NCBI GenBank assembly: GCA_964633205.1
Contig: CAZWFN010000029.1
Location: 1 to 51,651 of the forward strand
DNA: 51,651 nucleotides
Direction of reading: 5' to 3'
Source of the DNA: CAYVQE01 sp964633205
GTDB lineage: Bacteria; Myxococcota; B64-G9
Shown here piece after piece: positions 15,438-23,858 of the stretch (its first letter is position 1; each line of letters opens with the position of its first letter). The notes beneath the pieces were generated by a model. That model was given only the letters and a program-made list of their open reading frames with translations. It was not told where the DNA came from and made no database searches. Both the position numbers and the translations under genes were made by a program.

Positions 15438-17051
15438 ATGGGTCGGGCCGGCGTTGGGCTCAAGCCGCTGATCGCGCTCTACCTGGCCTTGCTGCTGGGC
15501 GCCACCGCCCTGCTGGTGGGCCTGGCCGCGGTGCGCCTGAGCCGGCACGCGGCGGTGGCCGAGCGGATTCATGCCGGGCGCATGCTGCTCGCCGAGCTGG
15601 CCCGCCAGCTCGATGGCGGACGCCTGCCGGCCGCGGCCGAAGGCGGCGATCTGACGGCCTGGGCGGTCAGCCGCAGCCGCCAGAACCCCGGGCTGCGCCT
15701 GCTGTCGGTGCTCGACGGCCAGGGCCGCCTGCTGGCCAGCTCGGATCCGGGCCGGCGGGCGCGCCAGCTGTGGGGCGCGCTGGGCCAGCAAGGCCGCAGC
15801 GGCCCGGCGGGTGAGGGCTGGCGGGTGGCCGAGGGCGCCAGCGAGCGGCTGCTGTTGATCGAGCAGCCGGCGGCCAGCGGCAGCTGGCGGCTGCGCGGCG
15901 CCTTCGGGCTGGCGCGCACCGATGCCACCGCGCGCCGGGTGGGCGCCAGCGTGGCGCTCTACGGCGGGCTGGTGGTGGTGGGGCTGGCGCTGATCGGCTG
16001 GCTGCTGCTCTACCGGCTGGTGCTGCGGCCGCTCGATCGGCTGCTGGAGCTGGCCGGCCAGGTCAGCCAGCACGGCGACCTGTCGTGGCTGCTGGCGGCC
16101 GAGCGCAGTGGCAGCGAGCTGGGCCGGCTGGGCTTGTCGCTGGGGCGCATGGCCCGGCGCATCGAGGACGACCGGGATCGCTTGCGGCGTCAGATCGCCG
16201 AGCAGGAGCGGCTCAACCGCGAGCTGCAGCAGGCCCAGCAGGCGATGCTGCGCCAGGAGAAGCTGGCCTCGGTCGGCTTGCTGGCGGCCGGGCTGGCCCA
16301 CGAGGTCGGCAACCCCATGTCGGCCATCGTCGGCTACGTCGACATGCTGCGCTCCGAGCCGTTCAGCGACGAGGAACGCGGCCAGATCCTGGCCCGGGTG
16401 GCCCGCGAGCTGGAGCGCATCGATCGCATCATCCAGGACCTGCTGGCCTTCTCGCGGCCCGGCCGCGGCCGCATCGAGCCCTGTGCGCCCGCGGCGCTGA
16501 TCGCCGAGGTGATCGAGCTGCTGCGCCCGCAGCAGGCCTTCAAGGCGGTCGACTGCCGGGTCGAGCTGGCCGCCGAGCTGCCCCCGGTCGAGTGCGACCC
16601 GGACCTGGTGCGTCAGGTGCTGGTCAACCTGCTGCTCAACGCCGCCGACGCGCTGCCGCCGGATGGCGCGCTGTGGGTGCGCGCGGCTGCGGTCGAGCGA
16701 ACGGAGTCCGGGCTGCGCTGGCGCGGCGGCCGGCCGGCGTGGTTCGACCGCGGCGAGCTGCACCAGCTGCGGCCGCCGCGCGACGGCCGCGGGCTGCCGG
16801 CCGATCGGCCGGCGGTGCTCTTCGCCGTGGTCGACGCCGGCGCCGGCATCGAGGCGGCGCACCTGGATCGCATCTTCGATCCCTTTTTCAGCACCAAGGA
16901 GCCGGGCCGCGGCACCGGGCTGGGCTTGGCCATCAGCCACTCGGCCATCGCCTCGCTGGGCGGCGAGATCTGGGCCTGGAGTCGGCCCGGCACGGGCACC
17001 CAGTTCGCCTTCTGGCTGCCGGCCGCCGAAGGCGCGCCAGCGGCGGCTTGA
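15438..17051 (+). CDS. Membrane sensor histidine kinase (NtrB/PilS-like output)
   Basis: 537 residues. Two transmembrane helices (about 10-34 and 170-194) frame an extracytoplasmic sensor of about 135 residues, which differs from the six-helix sensor of classical PilS. A HAMP-like linker and a coiled coil (about 240-275) follow. The phosphorylated His288 is in GLAHEVGNPMSAIVGYVDML. The ATPase domain has VLVNLLLNAADAL (N box), FAVVDAGAGI (G1) and GRGTGLGLAIS (G2). It starts 20 bases after pilD and is followed by a sigma-54 response regulator, its likely partner. Confidence 0.88.
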   Translation: MGRAGVGLKPLIALYLALLLGATALLVGLAAVRLSRHAAVAERIHAGRMLLAELARQLDGGRLPAAAEGGDLTAWAVSRSRQNPGLRLLSVLDGQGRLLASSDPGRRARQLWGALGQQGRSGPAGEGWRVAEGASERLLLIEQPAASGSWRLRGAFGLARTDATARRVGASVALYGGLVVVGLALIGWLLLYRLVLRPLDRLLELAGQVSQHGDLSWLLAAERSGSELGRLGLSLGRMARRIEDDRDRLRRQIAEQERLNRELQQAQQAMLRQEKLASVGLLAAGLAHEVGNPMSAIVGYVDMLRSEPFSDEERGQILARVARELERIDRIIQDLLAFSRPGRGRIEPCAPAALIAEVIELLRPQQAFKAVDCRVELAAELPPVECDPDLVRQVLVNLLLNAADALPPDGALWVRAAAVERTESGLRWRGGRPAWFDRGELHQLRPPRDGRGLPADRPAVLFAVVDAGAGIEAAHLDRIFDPFFSTKEPGRGTGLGLAISHSAIASLGGEIWAWSRPGTGTQFAFWLPAAEGAPAAA

Positions 17052-17110
17052 AAGCGCCCGCGCCTTTGACTTCCGGGCGGCGGCCGGTAGAATACGCCGC
17101 GGGAGAGTCC

Positions 17111-18514
17111 ATGAGCCGAGCCGAACAGACGACCCGCATCCTGTTGATCGACGACGAGGAGAGCGTGCGGCTGCAGATCGCCTCGCTGCTCGGCCGCCGC
17201 GGCTTCGAAGTCGAGGCCGCGGCCGATGGCCAGGCGGGCCTCGAGGCCTACCGCGCCGGGGCCTTCGACATCGTGCTCAGCGATGTGCGCATGCCCGGGC
17301 TCGACGGCATGGCCCTGCTCGAGGCCATCGGCGGGCGCGAGGCCGAGGCGGCGGTGATCATGATGTCGGCTTACGGCGATCTGGAGCTGGCGCGCCAGGC
17401 GGTGCGGGCCGGGGCCACCGACTTCATCAACAAGCCCTACAAGAACGAGGAGCTGTTGCTGCGGATCAACGTCGCCGAGCAGCACCTGTTGGTCCAGCGC
17501 GAAAACCTGCGCCTCAAGCGCCAGATCCGCGACAGCGCCCCGTTCGACACCATCATCGGCCAGACCCAGGTGATGCGGGATATGTTCCGCACGGTCGACA
17601 AGATCGCCGAGTTCAAATCCACCGTGCTGATCCAGGGCGAGTCGGGCACCGGCAAGGAGCTGCTGGCGCGGGCCATCCACGACCGCAGCCCGCGGGTCGA
17701 CCAGCCCTTCGTGGCCGTCAACTGCGGCGCCATCCCGGAGAACCTGCTCGAGAGCGAGCTGTTCGGCCACGTGCGCGGCGCGTTCACCGATGCGGTGCGC
17801 AACAAGCAAGGCCTGTTCGAAGAGGCCAACGACGGCACGCTGTTTCTGGACGAGGTCGGCGAGCTGCCGCTGAGCCTGCAGGTCAAGCTGCTGCGGGTGT
17901 TGCAGGAGAACGAGATCCGCCGGGTGGGCGAGAACAAGTCGCGCAAGATCGACGTGCGCATCCTGGCGGCCACCATCCGCGAGCTGACCGACATGGTGCA
18001 GGAGGGCAGCTTCCGCGAGGATCTGTTCTACCGGCTCAACGTGCTGTCGGTGAAGATCCCGCCGCTGCGCGACCGGCCCGAGGACATCCCATTGCTGGTC
18101 GAGCATTTTCTGGCGCGCTGCAACGAGAAGCTGGGCACCGAGGTGCGCGGGGTGGAGCCGGCGGCGATGAAGCTGATGATGGAGTACGACTGGCCGGGCA
18201 ACGTGCGCGAGCTCGAGAACCTGGTCGAGCGGGCGGTCATCCTGTGCGACGGCTCCCGCATCACCCCCGACCTGCTGACCGACAAGGTGCGCTCGACCCC
18301 GCCCCGGCCGGCGGCCAACCTGCTGGGTGACGAGCTGTCGATCAAGAAGACGGTGCGGGTGGTCGAGGAGGAGCTGATCCGGCGCGCGCTGGAGGAGACC
18401 GGCGGCAACCGCACCCGGGCGGCCAAGCTGCTCGAGATCAGCCACCGCACCCTGCTCTACAAGCTCAAGGGCTACGGCGTCGACGCCGACGCCTATTGCG
18501 AGCGGGCCGAGTAG
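17111..18514 (+). CDS. NtrC-family response regulator with GAFTDA variant
   Basis: 467 residues. The receiver domain (about 9-120) has the acidic pair DDE, phospho-acceptor Asp58 (VLSDVRMPG) and the conserved Lys in NKPY. The AAA+ domain shows GESGTGKE (Walker A), ELFGHVRGAFTDA, TLFLDEVGE (Walker B) and GNVRELENLVERAV. A Fis-type helix-turn-helix ends it. The sigma-54 contact loop reads GAFTDA instead of GAFTGA; this variant is common in delta-group regulators and need not be inactive. It is probably phosphorylated by the kinase just upstream. With pilD beside it, pilus regulation is likely but not shown; it would be a second PilR-like protein besides the one at 1-768. Confidence 0.88.
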   Translation: MSRAEQTTRILLIDDEESVRLQIASLLGRRGFEVEAAADGQAGLEAYRAGAFDIVLSDVRMPGLDGMALLEAIGGREAEAAVIMMSAYGDLELARQAVRAGATDFINKPYKNEELLLRINVAEQHLLVQRENLRLKRQIRDSAPFDTIIGQTQVMRDMFRTVDKIAEFKSTVLIQGESGTGKELLARAIHDRSPRVDQPFVAVNCGAIPENLLESELFGHVRGAFTDAVRNKQGLFEEANDGTLFLDEVGELPLSLQVKLLRVLQENEIRRVGENKSRKIDVRILAATIRELTDMVQEGSFREDLFYRLNVLSVKIPPLRDRPEDIPLLVEHFLARCNEKLGTEVRGVEPAAMKLMMEYDWPGNVRELENLVERAVILCDGSRITPDLLTDKVRSTPPRPAANLLGDELSIKKTVRVVEEELIRRALEETGGNRTRAAKLLEISHRTLLYKLKGYGVDADAYCERAE

Positions 18515-18532
18515 CCGATCGCCGGGAGCACC

Positions 18533-20986
18533 ATGGGCCAGCGGCGCGCAGGGGCCGGCCGGGTTGCGCGGGGCTGGGGCGCTGATGCGCTGGCGGCCCT
18601 GGGCGCGCCGCTCGCTCCCTGGTTGTTCTTCGCCGCCGACCTGCTCGGCGGCCGGCTGATCGTCTCGCAGGACACGACCAACTTCCTCTACGTGCTGCGG
18701 CGCTGGCACGTCGAGCAGTGGCTGGCCGACGGTACGGTGCCGCTGTGGAACCCCGGGGTCTTCTCCGGCGTGTTCCAGGCCGGCGACCCCCAACTCGGCC
18801 TGTACTCGCCCCTGCTGTGGTTCTACCTGCTGTGCGACGGGGCCTGGGCGCACCAGCTCTACATCCTGACGCTGCTGTCGCTGGGCGGGCTGGGCATGAC
18901 CCTGTGGCTGCGCGAGCTGACCGGCCGGCGCTGGCTGGCCGGGGTGCTGGGTGCGGTCTTCGTGCTCAGCGGCCCGGTGCTGGGCGGAGTCTACAACGTC
19001 GAGTTCCTGGCCGGCATGTGCACCGCGCCCTGGGTGCTGTGGCGCGCTGAACGCCTGCTGGCGGTGGGCAGCTCAGCCAATTCATTATGGCTCGCCCTGG
19101 CCATGGCCTGGATGGTGCTGGAGGGCGATTTTTTCGCCGCTCTCGCTATGGTGGCCGTTGTGGGGGTCCGGGCAGCCATCGCCTCATGGCGAGAGCGGAG
19201 CAGCGTGCTGATATACGCTGCAGCCGCCCTCATGCTCGGCCTGGCACTGGCCGGAATCTCGTGGATTCCGGCCCTGGACGCAGTCGGTGAAAGTCGCCGC
19301 GCCACCGCAATCCCGTATGCCCACGCGAGCATCTACTCGTTCCATCCGGGGCGCTTGTTGAACCACCTGGTGCCCACCATGTGGGGTTGGCGTGGCGATG
19401 GCTCCTTCTGGGGCCACGGGCTGCTGACCGAGGCGCATCCCTTCAGCCCCCGTTTCTGGCACGCCTCGGTCTACCTGGGCCTGCCCTTTCTGCTGCTGCT
19501 GCTGCTCGGCCTGGTCCGCGGCCTGCGGCGACGGGCGCTGCTGGTCCCGCTGTTCTTCGGGCTGCTCTACCTGATCGTGGCCTTCGGCGAATGGTTCGGC
19601 TTGCACCGTTTTCTGTACGACTGGCTGCCCGGCTTCGATCGGCTGCGCTTCCCGGCCAAGTTCTACGCCTACAGCCACGTGCTGCTGTTTCCGTTCGTGG
19701 CCCTCGGCCTACAGCCCCTGTGGGACGCTGTCTGGCGGCGGGCCGGCGGGCGCTCCGGGTTGACGTGGCTGGCGGCCGGCGCGGCCGGCCTGTACGCGGC
19801 GGCCGGGCTGGTGGCCGGTCTGGTCGAGCCGGCCGGGCCGCTGGGGCCGCAGGGGCTCGAGCGGGCAGCGGCCTGGCTGGCCGCCAACGCCTGGATGGCC
19901 GGCGGGCTGGCCCTGGTCTGCGGCCTGATCGCCCTGCTGGCCCGGCGCGTGCCGGGCCCGCGGCTGCGTTGGCTGCTCGGCGGGCTGCTGCTGGTCGGGC
20001 TGATCGATTTGCTGCGCTTGGCACCGCCCATCCCCACCGAAGCGGCCGCGGCGCTGGACCGGCCCTCCGGGCTGGCCGCGCGGCTGGGCCCGCCGGGGCG
20101 CACCAAGGTGCTGCGCGACGCCAACCTGGATCGCTTCCCGGCGCCCGGGCGCACGCGGACCGGGCGCGAGACGCTGGCGTTCAACTGGGGGCTGCTCGAA
20201 GGGGTCCACACCGTGTTCGGCTACGACCCCAAGGTGCCGGCCCGCTACGACGACTTCTCGGGGCAGACCGTGTTCGACGGCTTCGAGACCTGGGCGCCGG
20301 TGCTGGGCATCAGCCATGTGCTGACCACCCGCCATCCCAAGGGCCGCGCACCGTACGAGCTGGCCCGCCGCGGCGTGCTGCAGGTGAGCCACGTCGACGC
20401 GCGGCGCAACCTGGTGCTGCTGGCCAGCCGGATCAGCTCGGCCGCGCCGCGGTTGAGCCGCTCGCTGCACGTGGTGGCGGATCGCGCCGCGGCCCTGCGG
20501 TGGATCGAGGACCAGCCGGCCGCCCCGCCGGCGATCGTGCTCGAGCGCGGCGAGGTGCTGCTCGACGGCCGGCGGGCGGGCGCGCCGGCCGTCGAGCGGG
20601 TGCTGGCGCCGGTGCGCCGGGCGGGCACGGCCGCTGAGCCGCCGGGGCGGGTGCGCGGCTGGCGGCGCCGGCCCGACGGGCTGCAGGTGGCGCTGGACTG
20701 CCGGGCGCCGGCCCTGCTGGTGCTGGCAGAGAGCTTCCACCCGGGCTGGCGGGCGCGGGTCGACGGGAAGCAGGCGCCGGTGCTGCGCGCTGACTACACC
20801 GGCATGGGGGTGGTGGTGCCGGCCGGGGCGCGAAGGGTGGAGCTGCGCTTCGCACCGCCGGCGGTCGGCTTGTCGCGCTGGGTCAGCCTGGCGGCGGCGC
20901 TGCTGCTGCTGGTCGCCGCCGCCGGCCGGTGGCGGCGCCGGCGTTCGAGCGCCAGGCAGCGCAAGGCCGCCGGAGCGGGCCGATAG
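18533..20986 (+). CDS. YfhO-family multi-pass membrane protein
   Basis: 817 residues with about twelve hydrophobic segments. The N-terminal GGRLIVSQDTTNFLYVLR..W.ADGTVPLWNPGVFSG pattern, followed by QLGLYSPLLWFYLL, is typical of YfhO-like proteins, relatives of GT-C glycosyltransferases. The C-terminal 250 residues form a soluble domain that includes LVLAESFHPGWRARVDG, also characteristic. It may transfer a sugar or act in lipid-linked glycan metabolism; the substrate is unknown. It starts 18 bases after the regulator. Bases about 19070-19390 show visibly lower GC at third codon positions than the rest of the gene. Confidence 0.72.
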   Translation: MGQRRAGAGRVARGWGADALAALGAPLAPWLFFAADLLGGRLIVSQDTTNFLYVLRRWHVEQWLADGTVPLWNPGVFSGVFQAGDPQLGLYSPLLWFYLLCDGAWAHQLYILTLLSLGGLGMTLWLRELTGRRWLAGVLGAVFVLSGPVLGGVYNVEFLAGMCTAPWVLWRAERLLAVGSSANSLWLALAMAWMVLEGDFFAALAMVAVVGVRAAIASWRERSSVLIYAAAALMLGLALAGISWIPALDAVGESRRATAIPYAHASIYSFHPGRLLNHLVPTMWGWRGDGSFWGHGLLTEAHPFSPRFWHASVYLGLPFLLLLLLGLVRGLRRRALLVPLFFGLLYLIVAFGEWFGLHRFLYDWLPGFDRLRFPAKFYAYSHVLLFPFVALGLQPLWDAVWRRAGGRSGLTWLAAGAAGLYAAAGLVAGLVEPAGPLGPQGLERAAAWLAANAWMAGGLALVCGLIALLARRVPGPRLRWLLGGLLLVGLIDLLRLAPPIPTEAAAALDRPSGLAARLGPPGRTKVLRDANLDRFPAPGRTRTGRETLAFNWGLLEGVHTVFGYDPKVPARYDDFSGQTVFDGFETWAPVLGISHVLTTRHPKGRAPYELARRGVLQVSHVDARRNLVLLASRISSAAPRLSRSLHVVADRAAALRWIEDQPAAPPAIVLERGEVLLDGRRAGAPAVERVLAPVRRAGTAAEPPGRVRGWRRRPDGLQVALDCRAPALLVLAESFHPGWRARVDGKQAPVLRADYTGMGVVVPAGARRVELRFAPPAVGLSRWVSLAAALLLLVAAAGRWRRRRSSARQRKAAGAGR

Positions 20987-21056
20987 CCCGGGGGCGGGCC
21001 AGGACGGGACTCGAAGTCGGGGCTCGCTCCGGCGATACCCGGCAGGCTCCCAGGGC

Positions 21057-22547
21057 TCAGCAGTCCGGCCAGCAGACCTGGCGGTAGCAGCGCCAGGCGC
21101 CGCCGGCGCAGCCGGCCGGCAGCTCCAGCCCGGCGCAGTCGCCGGCCGTGGCGCAGCCGTGATCGGCGCAGTCGTCCGGGCAAGAGTCCGGGCTCTCGCC
21201 GGCCGGCACGTCGCAGACCCCGTCCGGACAGTGCGTCTCGTCCGGGTCGCAGACCCGCTGGCAGGTGGGCGCGGCCGCCGGTCCGCCGCAGCTCCAGCGG
21301 CCGGACCCGGCGCAGGGGGCTCCCAGGTCTCCGTCCCAGGCGATGGCGAAGCAGTCCATCACCCCGTAGGGGCAGGGCCCGGCGTCGCAGTCGGCCGGGC
21401 AGGTGTCGCCGCCCTCGCCGGCTTCCGGGTCGCAGACCCCGTCGCCGCAGCTGCCGCCACAGGTCGAGGCGCAGGTGTCGAGCCCGGCCACGCAGTCCCA
21501 GTGGCCTTCGCAGGGCTTGTTCCAGCTCTGGTACAGGCAGTCGCTGTCGGTCGAGCAGTGGCCCTCCAGGCAGTCCTCCAGGCAGGCCAGCCCCTCGTCG
21601 TCGGCGCAGTGGCCGTCGCCGCAGACGCCGTAGTCGCACACCGGCTCGCAAACGCCGTCCGGGCAGGTCCAGCGGCCGCCGCAGGGCAGGCTCCAGGTGG
21701 CCATGCGGCAGTCGGTGTCCGCGTCGCAGGTGAACTGGCAGTCGGTCGGGCAGGTGGTGGTGTCCTCGCCCTGGGCGGCCGCGCAGCTGCCGTCGCCGCA
21801 GGCCGGGTCATCGCAGACCCGCACGCAGGCGGTGCGGTCGCAGCGCCAGCGCCCCTCGCACTCCTCGTCCCAGAGCCAGTCCAGGCAGTCGAAGTCGCCC
21901 TGGCAGCAGATCGGGCTGCACTGGCCGTCGAGACATTCCCAGTCGGTCCAGTTGCCCTCGCAGGCGGCGCCGTGCTCGGTGCAATCGGCAGCGGTGCTGC
22001 ACTCCGGGCACACGGCCACACAGCTGCCGGCATCGCATTCCCAGTGGCCGTCGGCCGCGGCGCAGCCGGCGTCGGCCGGCCAGGCATTGGCCTCGCAGTC
22101 GGCCGCTTCGCTGCATTCTGCGTCGCAGACCGCCTGGCAGGCGCCCGCGTCGCATTCCCAGTGGCCGTCGGCCGCGGCGCAGCCGGCGTCGGCCGGCCAG
22201 GCATTGGCCTCGCAGTCGGCCGCTTCGCTGCATTCTGCGTCGCAGACCGCCTGGCAGGCGCCCGCGTCGCATTCCCAGTGGCCCTCGGCCGCGGCGCAGC
22301 CGGCGTCGGCCGGCCAGGCGTTGGCCTCGCAGTCGGCCGCGCTCTGGCAGTCGTCGCAGACCTCGAAGCACAGGCCGTCGCGACATTCCCAGTGGCCGGC
22401 GCAGTCCGACTGCCAGGTGCGCTCCTCGCAGTCGGCGGCCGTGATGCAATCCGTCTGGCCGTTGTCGCAATCGCAGTGAACTGTGCTGGCTGCCAGCCCG
22501 ATGGCCAGCATCAGTACCAGGACGTCGAAGCGTAGCCCAGTAGCCAT
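21057..22547 (-). CDS. Secreted cysteine-rich repeat protein
   Basis: 496 residues with roughly 15 percent Cys, preceded by GAGAGGAGGG. An N-terminal hydrophobic signal (VLVLMLAIGLAAS) is followed by the first Cys; it is not a good lipobox. Most of the protein is repeats of about 39 residues: DCxxxxWxxxCxGHWEC..G.C..VC. Three consecutive ones are nearly identical in DNA. The second half adds CGDGxCxxxxGE....CPxDC modules, known from Myxococcota surface proteins. It is probably exported, disulfide-bonded and extracellular; its function is unknown. It converges on the YfhO gene (70 bases apart). Confidence 0.75.
   Translation of the reverse strand: MATGLRFDVLVLMLAIGLAASTVHCDCDNGQTDCITAADCEERTWQSDCAGHWECRDGLCFEVCDDCQSAADCEANAWPADAGCAAAEGHWECDAGACQAVCDAECSEAADCEANAWPADAGCAAADGHWECDAGACQAVCDAECSEAADCEANAWPADAGCAAADGHWECDAGSCVAVCPECSTAADCTEHGAACEGNWTDWECLDGQCSPICCQGDFDCLDWLWDEECEGRWRCDRTACVRVCDDPACGDGSCAAAQGEDTTTCPTDCQFTCDADTDCRMATWSLPCGGRWTCPDGVCEPVCDYGVCGDGHCADDEGLACLEDCLEGHCSTDSDCLYQSWNKPCEGHWDCVAGLDTCASTCGGSCGDGVCDPEAGEGGDTCPADCDAGPCPYGVMDCFAIAWDGDLGAPCAGSGRWSCGGPAAAPTCQRVCDPDETHCPDGVCDVPAGESPDSCPDDCADHGCATAGDCAGLELPAGCAGGAWRCYRQVCWPDC
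22033..22383 (-). repeat. Three 117-bp tandem repeats in the cysteine-rich gene
   Basis: Units start at 22033, 22150 and 22267, each 117 bases (39 codons). The first two are essentially identical on reading and the third differs at a few sites and towards its end. Such identity at synonymous sites points to recent duplication or gene conversion. Confidence 0.88.
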
Positions 22548-22643
22548 TGTTCGGCCCTCCTCTCACCCGGGTCGGGCCCCCGACCCGACAGGGTGGAACG
22601 CGATGGTTCTGACGGTCCAGACGATTGTGGACGAATCGATGGT

Positions 22644-22685
22644 TTTTGGCAATGCCCGATTGGCGCTGCCGGTTGGCCGGGCGGC
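22644..22685. repeat. Dispersed repeat, copy A
   Basis: 42 bases starting TTTTGGCAATGCCCGATTGG and ending CCGGGCGGC. They match 32674-32716 in the same orientation except for one missing base. The copy abuts the point where the MerR-like remnant loses its homology. Confidence 0.8.
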
Positions 22686-22686
22686 T

Positions 22687-22836
22687 CTCGGCGCGGTACT
22701 GGCGATAGCCCGAACTCGAGCGCGCGGGCTCGGCGATGAGCCCCTGGCGTTCGTAGAAGGGGACGGTTTCGACACCGAGGCTGGCGGCCTTGGCGACCCT
22801 TCCAATCGTCAGCGTTTGCAGCGTCCCAGGGTCCAT
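22687..22836 (-). pseudogene. Remnant of a MerR-family regulator gene
   Basis: Read leftwards from ATG 22836, the first 50 codons encode a MerR helix-turn-helix: LTIGRVAKAASLGVETVPFY, then ERQGLIAEP and SSSGYRQY. The usual Arg in VETVRFYER is Pro here. Beyond codon 50 the homology stops at the dispersed repeat; the frame continues open but in unrelated sequence. The dimerisation helix and metal-binding parts are missing. It is therefore a 5' fragment, not a working gene. Confidence 0.65.
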
Positions 22837-23340
22837 GCAGCAAGTCTAATCCCTGTAGTAGAGTCTCTGTCCGTACCTTCTCCGCAATTTGCGTAGAAGT
22901 TGTCGAGGCTCTACATCGGTGCATCAACTCCAACGCGGCCCGACCTTTTTGGTTGCGGCGGAGCCGCGATGGACTACAGGGTCAAGCCCGAGTCGCTGAG
23001 GCTGAAACAGGACCACTTGCGAGGCACGTCAGGGGCCCGTGAGGCGGGGCAAGCGACGGAAGTTTTTACTAGAGTCGGCGACTTGCGCGCCGGGTAGAAC
23101 TCGGGCATTTGGCGAAGCGGCCACGAGCTCGTTCTGGCGTTCGTGCAAGCACGACCGCTGCGCGACAGCCGCGCCGAGCGCCGCGATGTCGACTGCGTCA
23201 GCCACGGGCTCAGACATCCTTGGGCAGTTTACGACAGGCAGGCCTTCGACTCAACTTTCGCTGTCCGTCCGCGCTGTCCCCACCCCTGACGCCCGGCGCT
23301 TTGCCTCCCTGAGAGATCCATCTCCAGGAGGTGCGCGCCG
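22837..23340. other. Intergenic region with no recognisable gene
   Basis: About 500 bases between the MerR remnant and the next gene remnant. Short open frames on both strands show no family pattern, no good ribosome-binding sites and mixed composition. I see nothing else in it except the AGGAGG before 23341. Confidence 0.5.
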
Positions 23341-23568
23341 ATGTCCGAGATCATCACCTGCCCGTCGGGGCTCAGTGGCCGAATCCGCGGCATGAAGCAC
23401 CGCGAGGAGCGGGTCCTTGCCGATCGGCGGCTGGCGAAGTCCGGCGGCCAGGTGGACGAGCTGCTCGCCGCCTGCTGGGAGGAGACGCTCGACGCGGGGC
23501 CCTACGACTTCGGCGAGAAGCCCATCGACTAGGGCGTGGTGCTCCAGCCCGACTTTGACAGCTACTGA
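23341..23568 (+). pseudogene. Truncated gene, contractile-injection/phage-baseplate-like protein
   Basis: A good AGGAGG precedes ATG 23341. The product begins MSEIITCPSGLSGRIRGMKH, continues REERVLADRRLAKSGGQVDE, and has LLAACWEETLD. From memory this pattern occurs in small baseplate-related proteins of phage-like contractile injection systems; the identification is tentative. After 63 codons a TAG sits where TGG (Trp) would be expected, and the frame runs on for only 11 more codons (to TGA at 23568) before unrelated sequence. No other injection-system genes are near, so it is a stray remnant. Confidence 0.5.
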
Positions 23569-23858
23569 TCACATAATCCCGAAATTCTGGCTACGGAACA
23601 ATGCCTTAGGGCAGATCTCGCCAAGCGCCCTCCTGTCTCCCGTTGCTCACCCCGGTGGAGAACAGCGAAATGCGGTCGCTGGCCTGGTCGGGCGACGGTG
23701 CCGGTGTCCGCAGCGAATTCCTCGACCAATCGGGGTCGAATGGTGCACGGGGCCCCCAAAAATCGAGGAATCGGGCTCGATCAGGTCGCCAGATGCACCA
23801 TTCACCGGCGATTGCTCTTGGCGATGCACCATTCACCGGGTGGTGCTCGGCCCCCCGC
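23569..23858. other. Intergenic region with short repeats
   Basis: 290 bases without a supported gene. It holds two direct copies of GATGCACCATTCACCGG (23792 and 23823) and a partial inverted copy near 23738. Short open frames on both strands overlap each other and show no family pattern. Confidence 0.55.
23792..23839. repeat. Direct repeats of a 17-bp sequence
   Basis: GATGCACCATTCACCGG occurs at 23792-23808 and 23823-23839, 31 bases apart. The complement GAATGGTGCA occurs at about 23738-23747. Confidence 0.75.

Noticed and set aside
15129..18853. Minus-strand frames (603 and 746 codons) opposite pilD and the kinase/regulator genes
   Set aside because: One even crosses the N gap. The plus-strand products are well-known families.
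22033..22383. CRISPR array
   Set aside because: The repeats are directly adjacent without spacers and keep a 39-codon reading frame inside a gene.
21159..22535. Plus-strand frame of 458 codons opposite the cysteine-rich gene
   Set aside because: It is Ala/Val/Gly-rich with no pattern. The regular Cys spacing on the minus strand shows which frame is coding.
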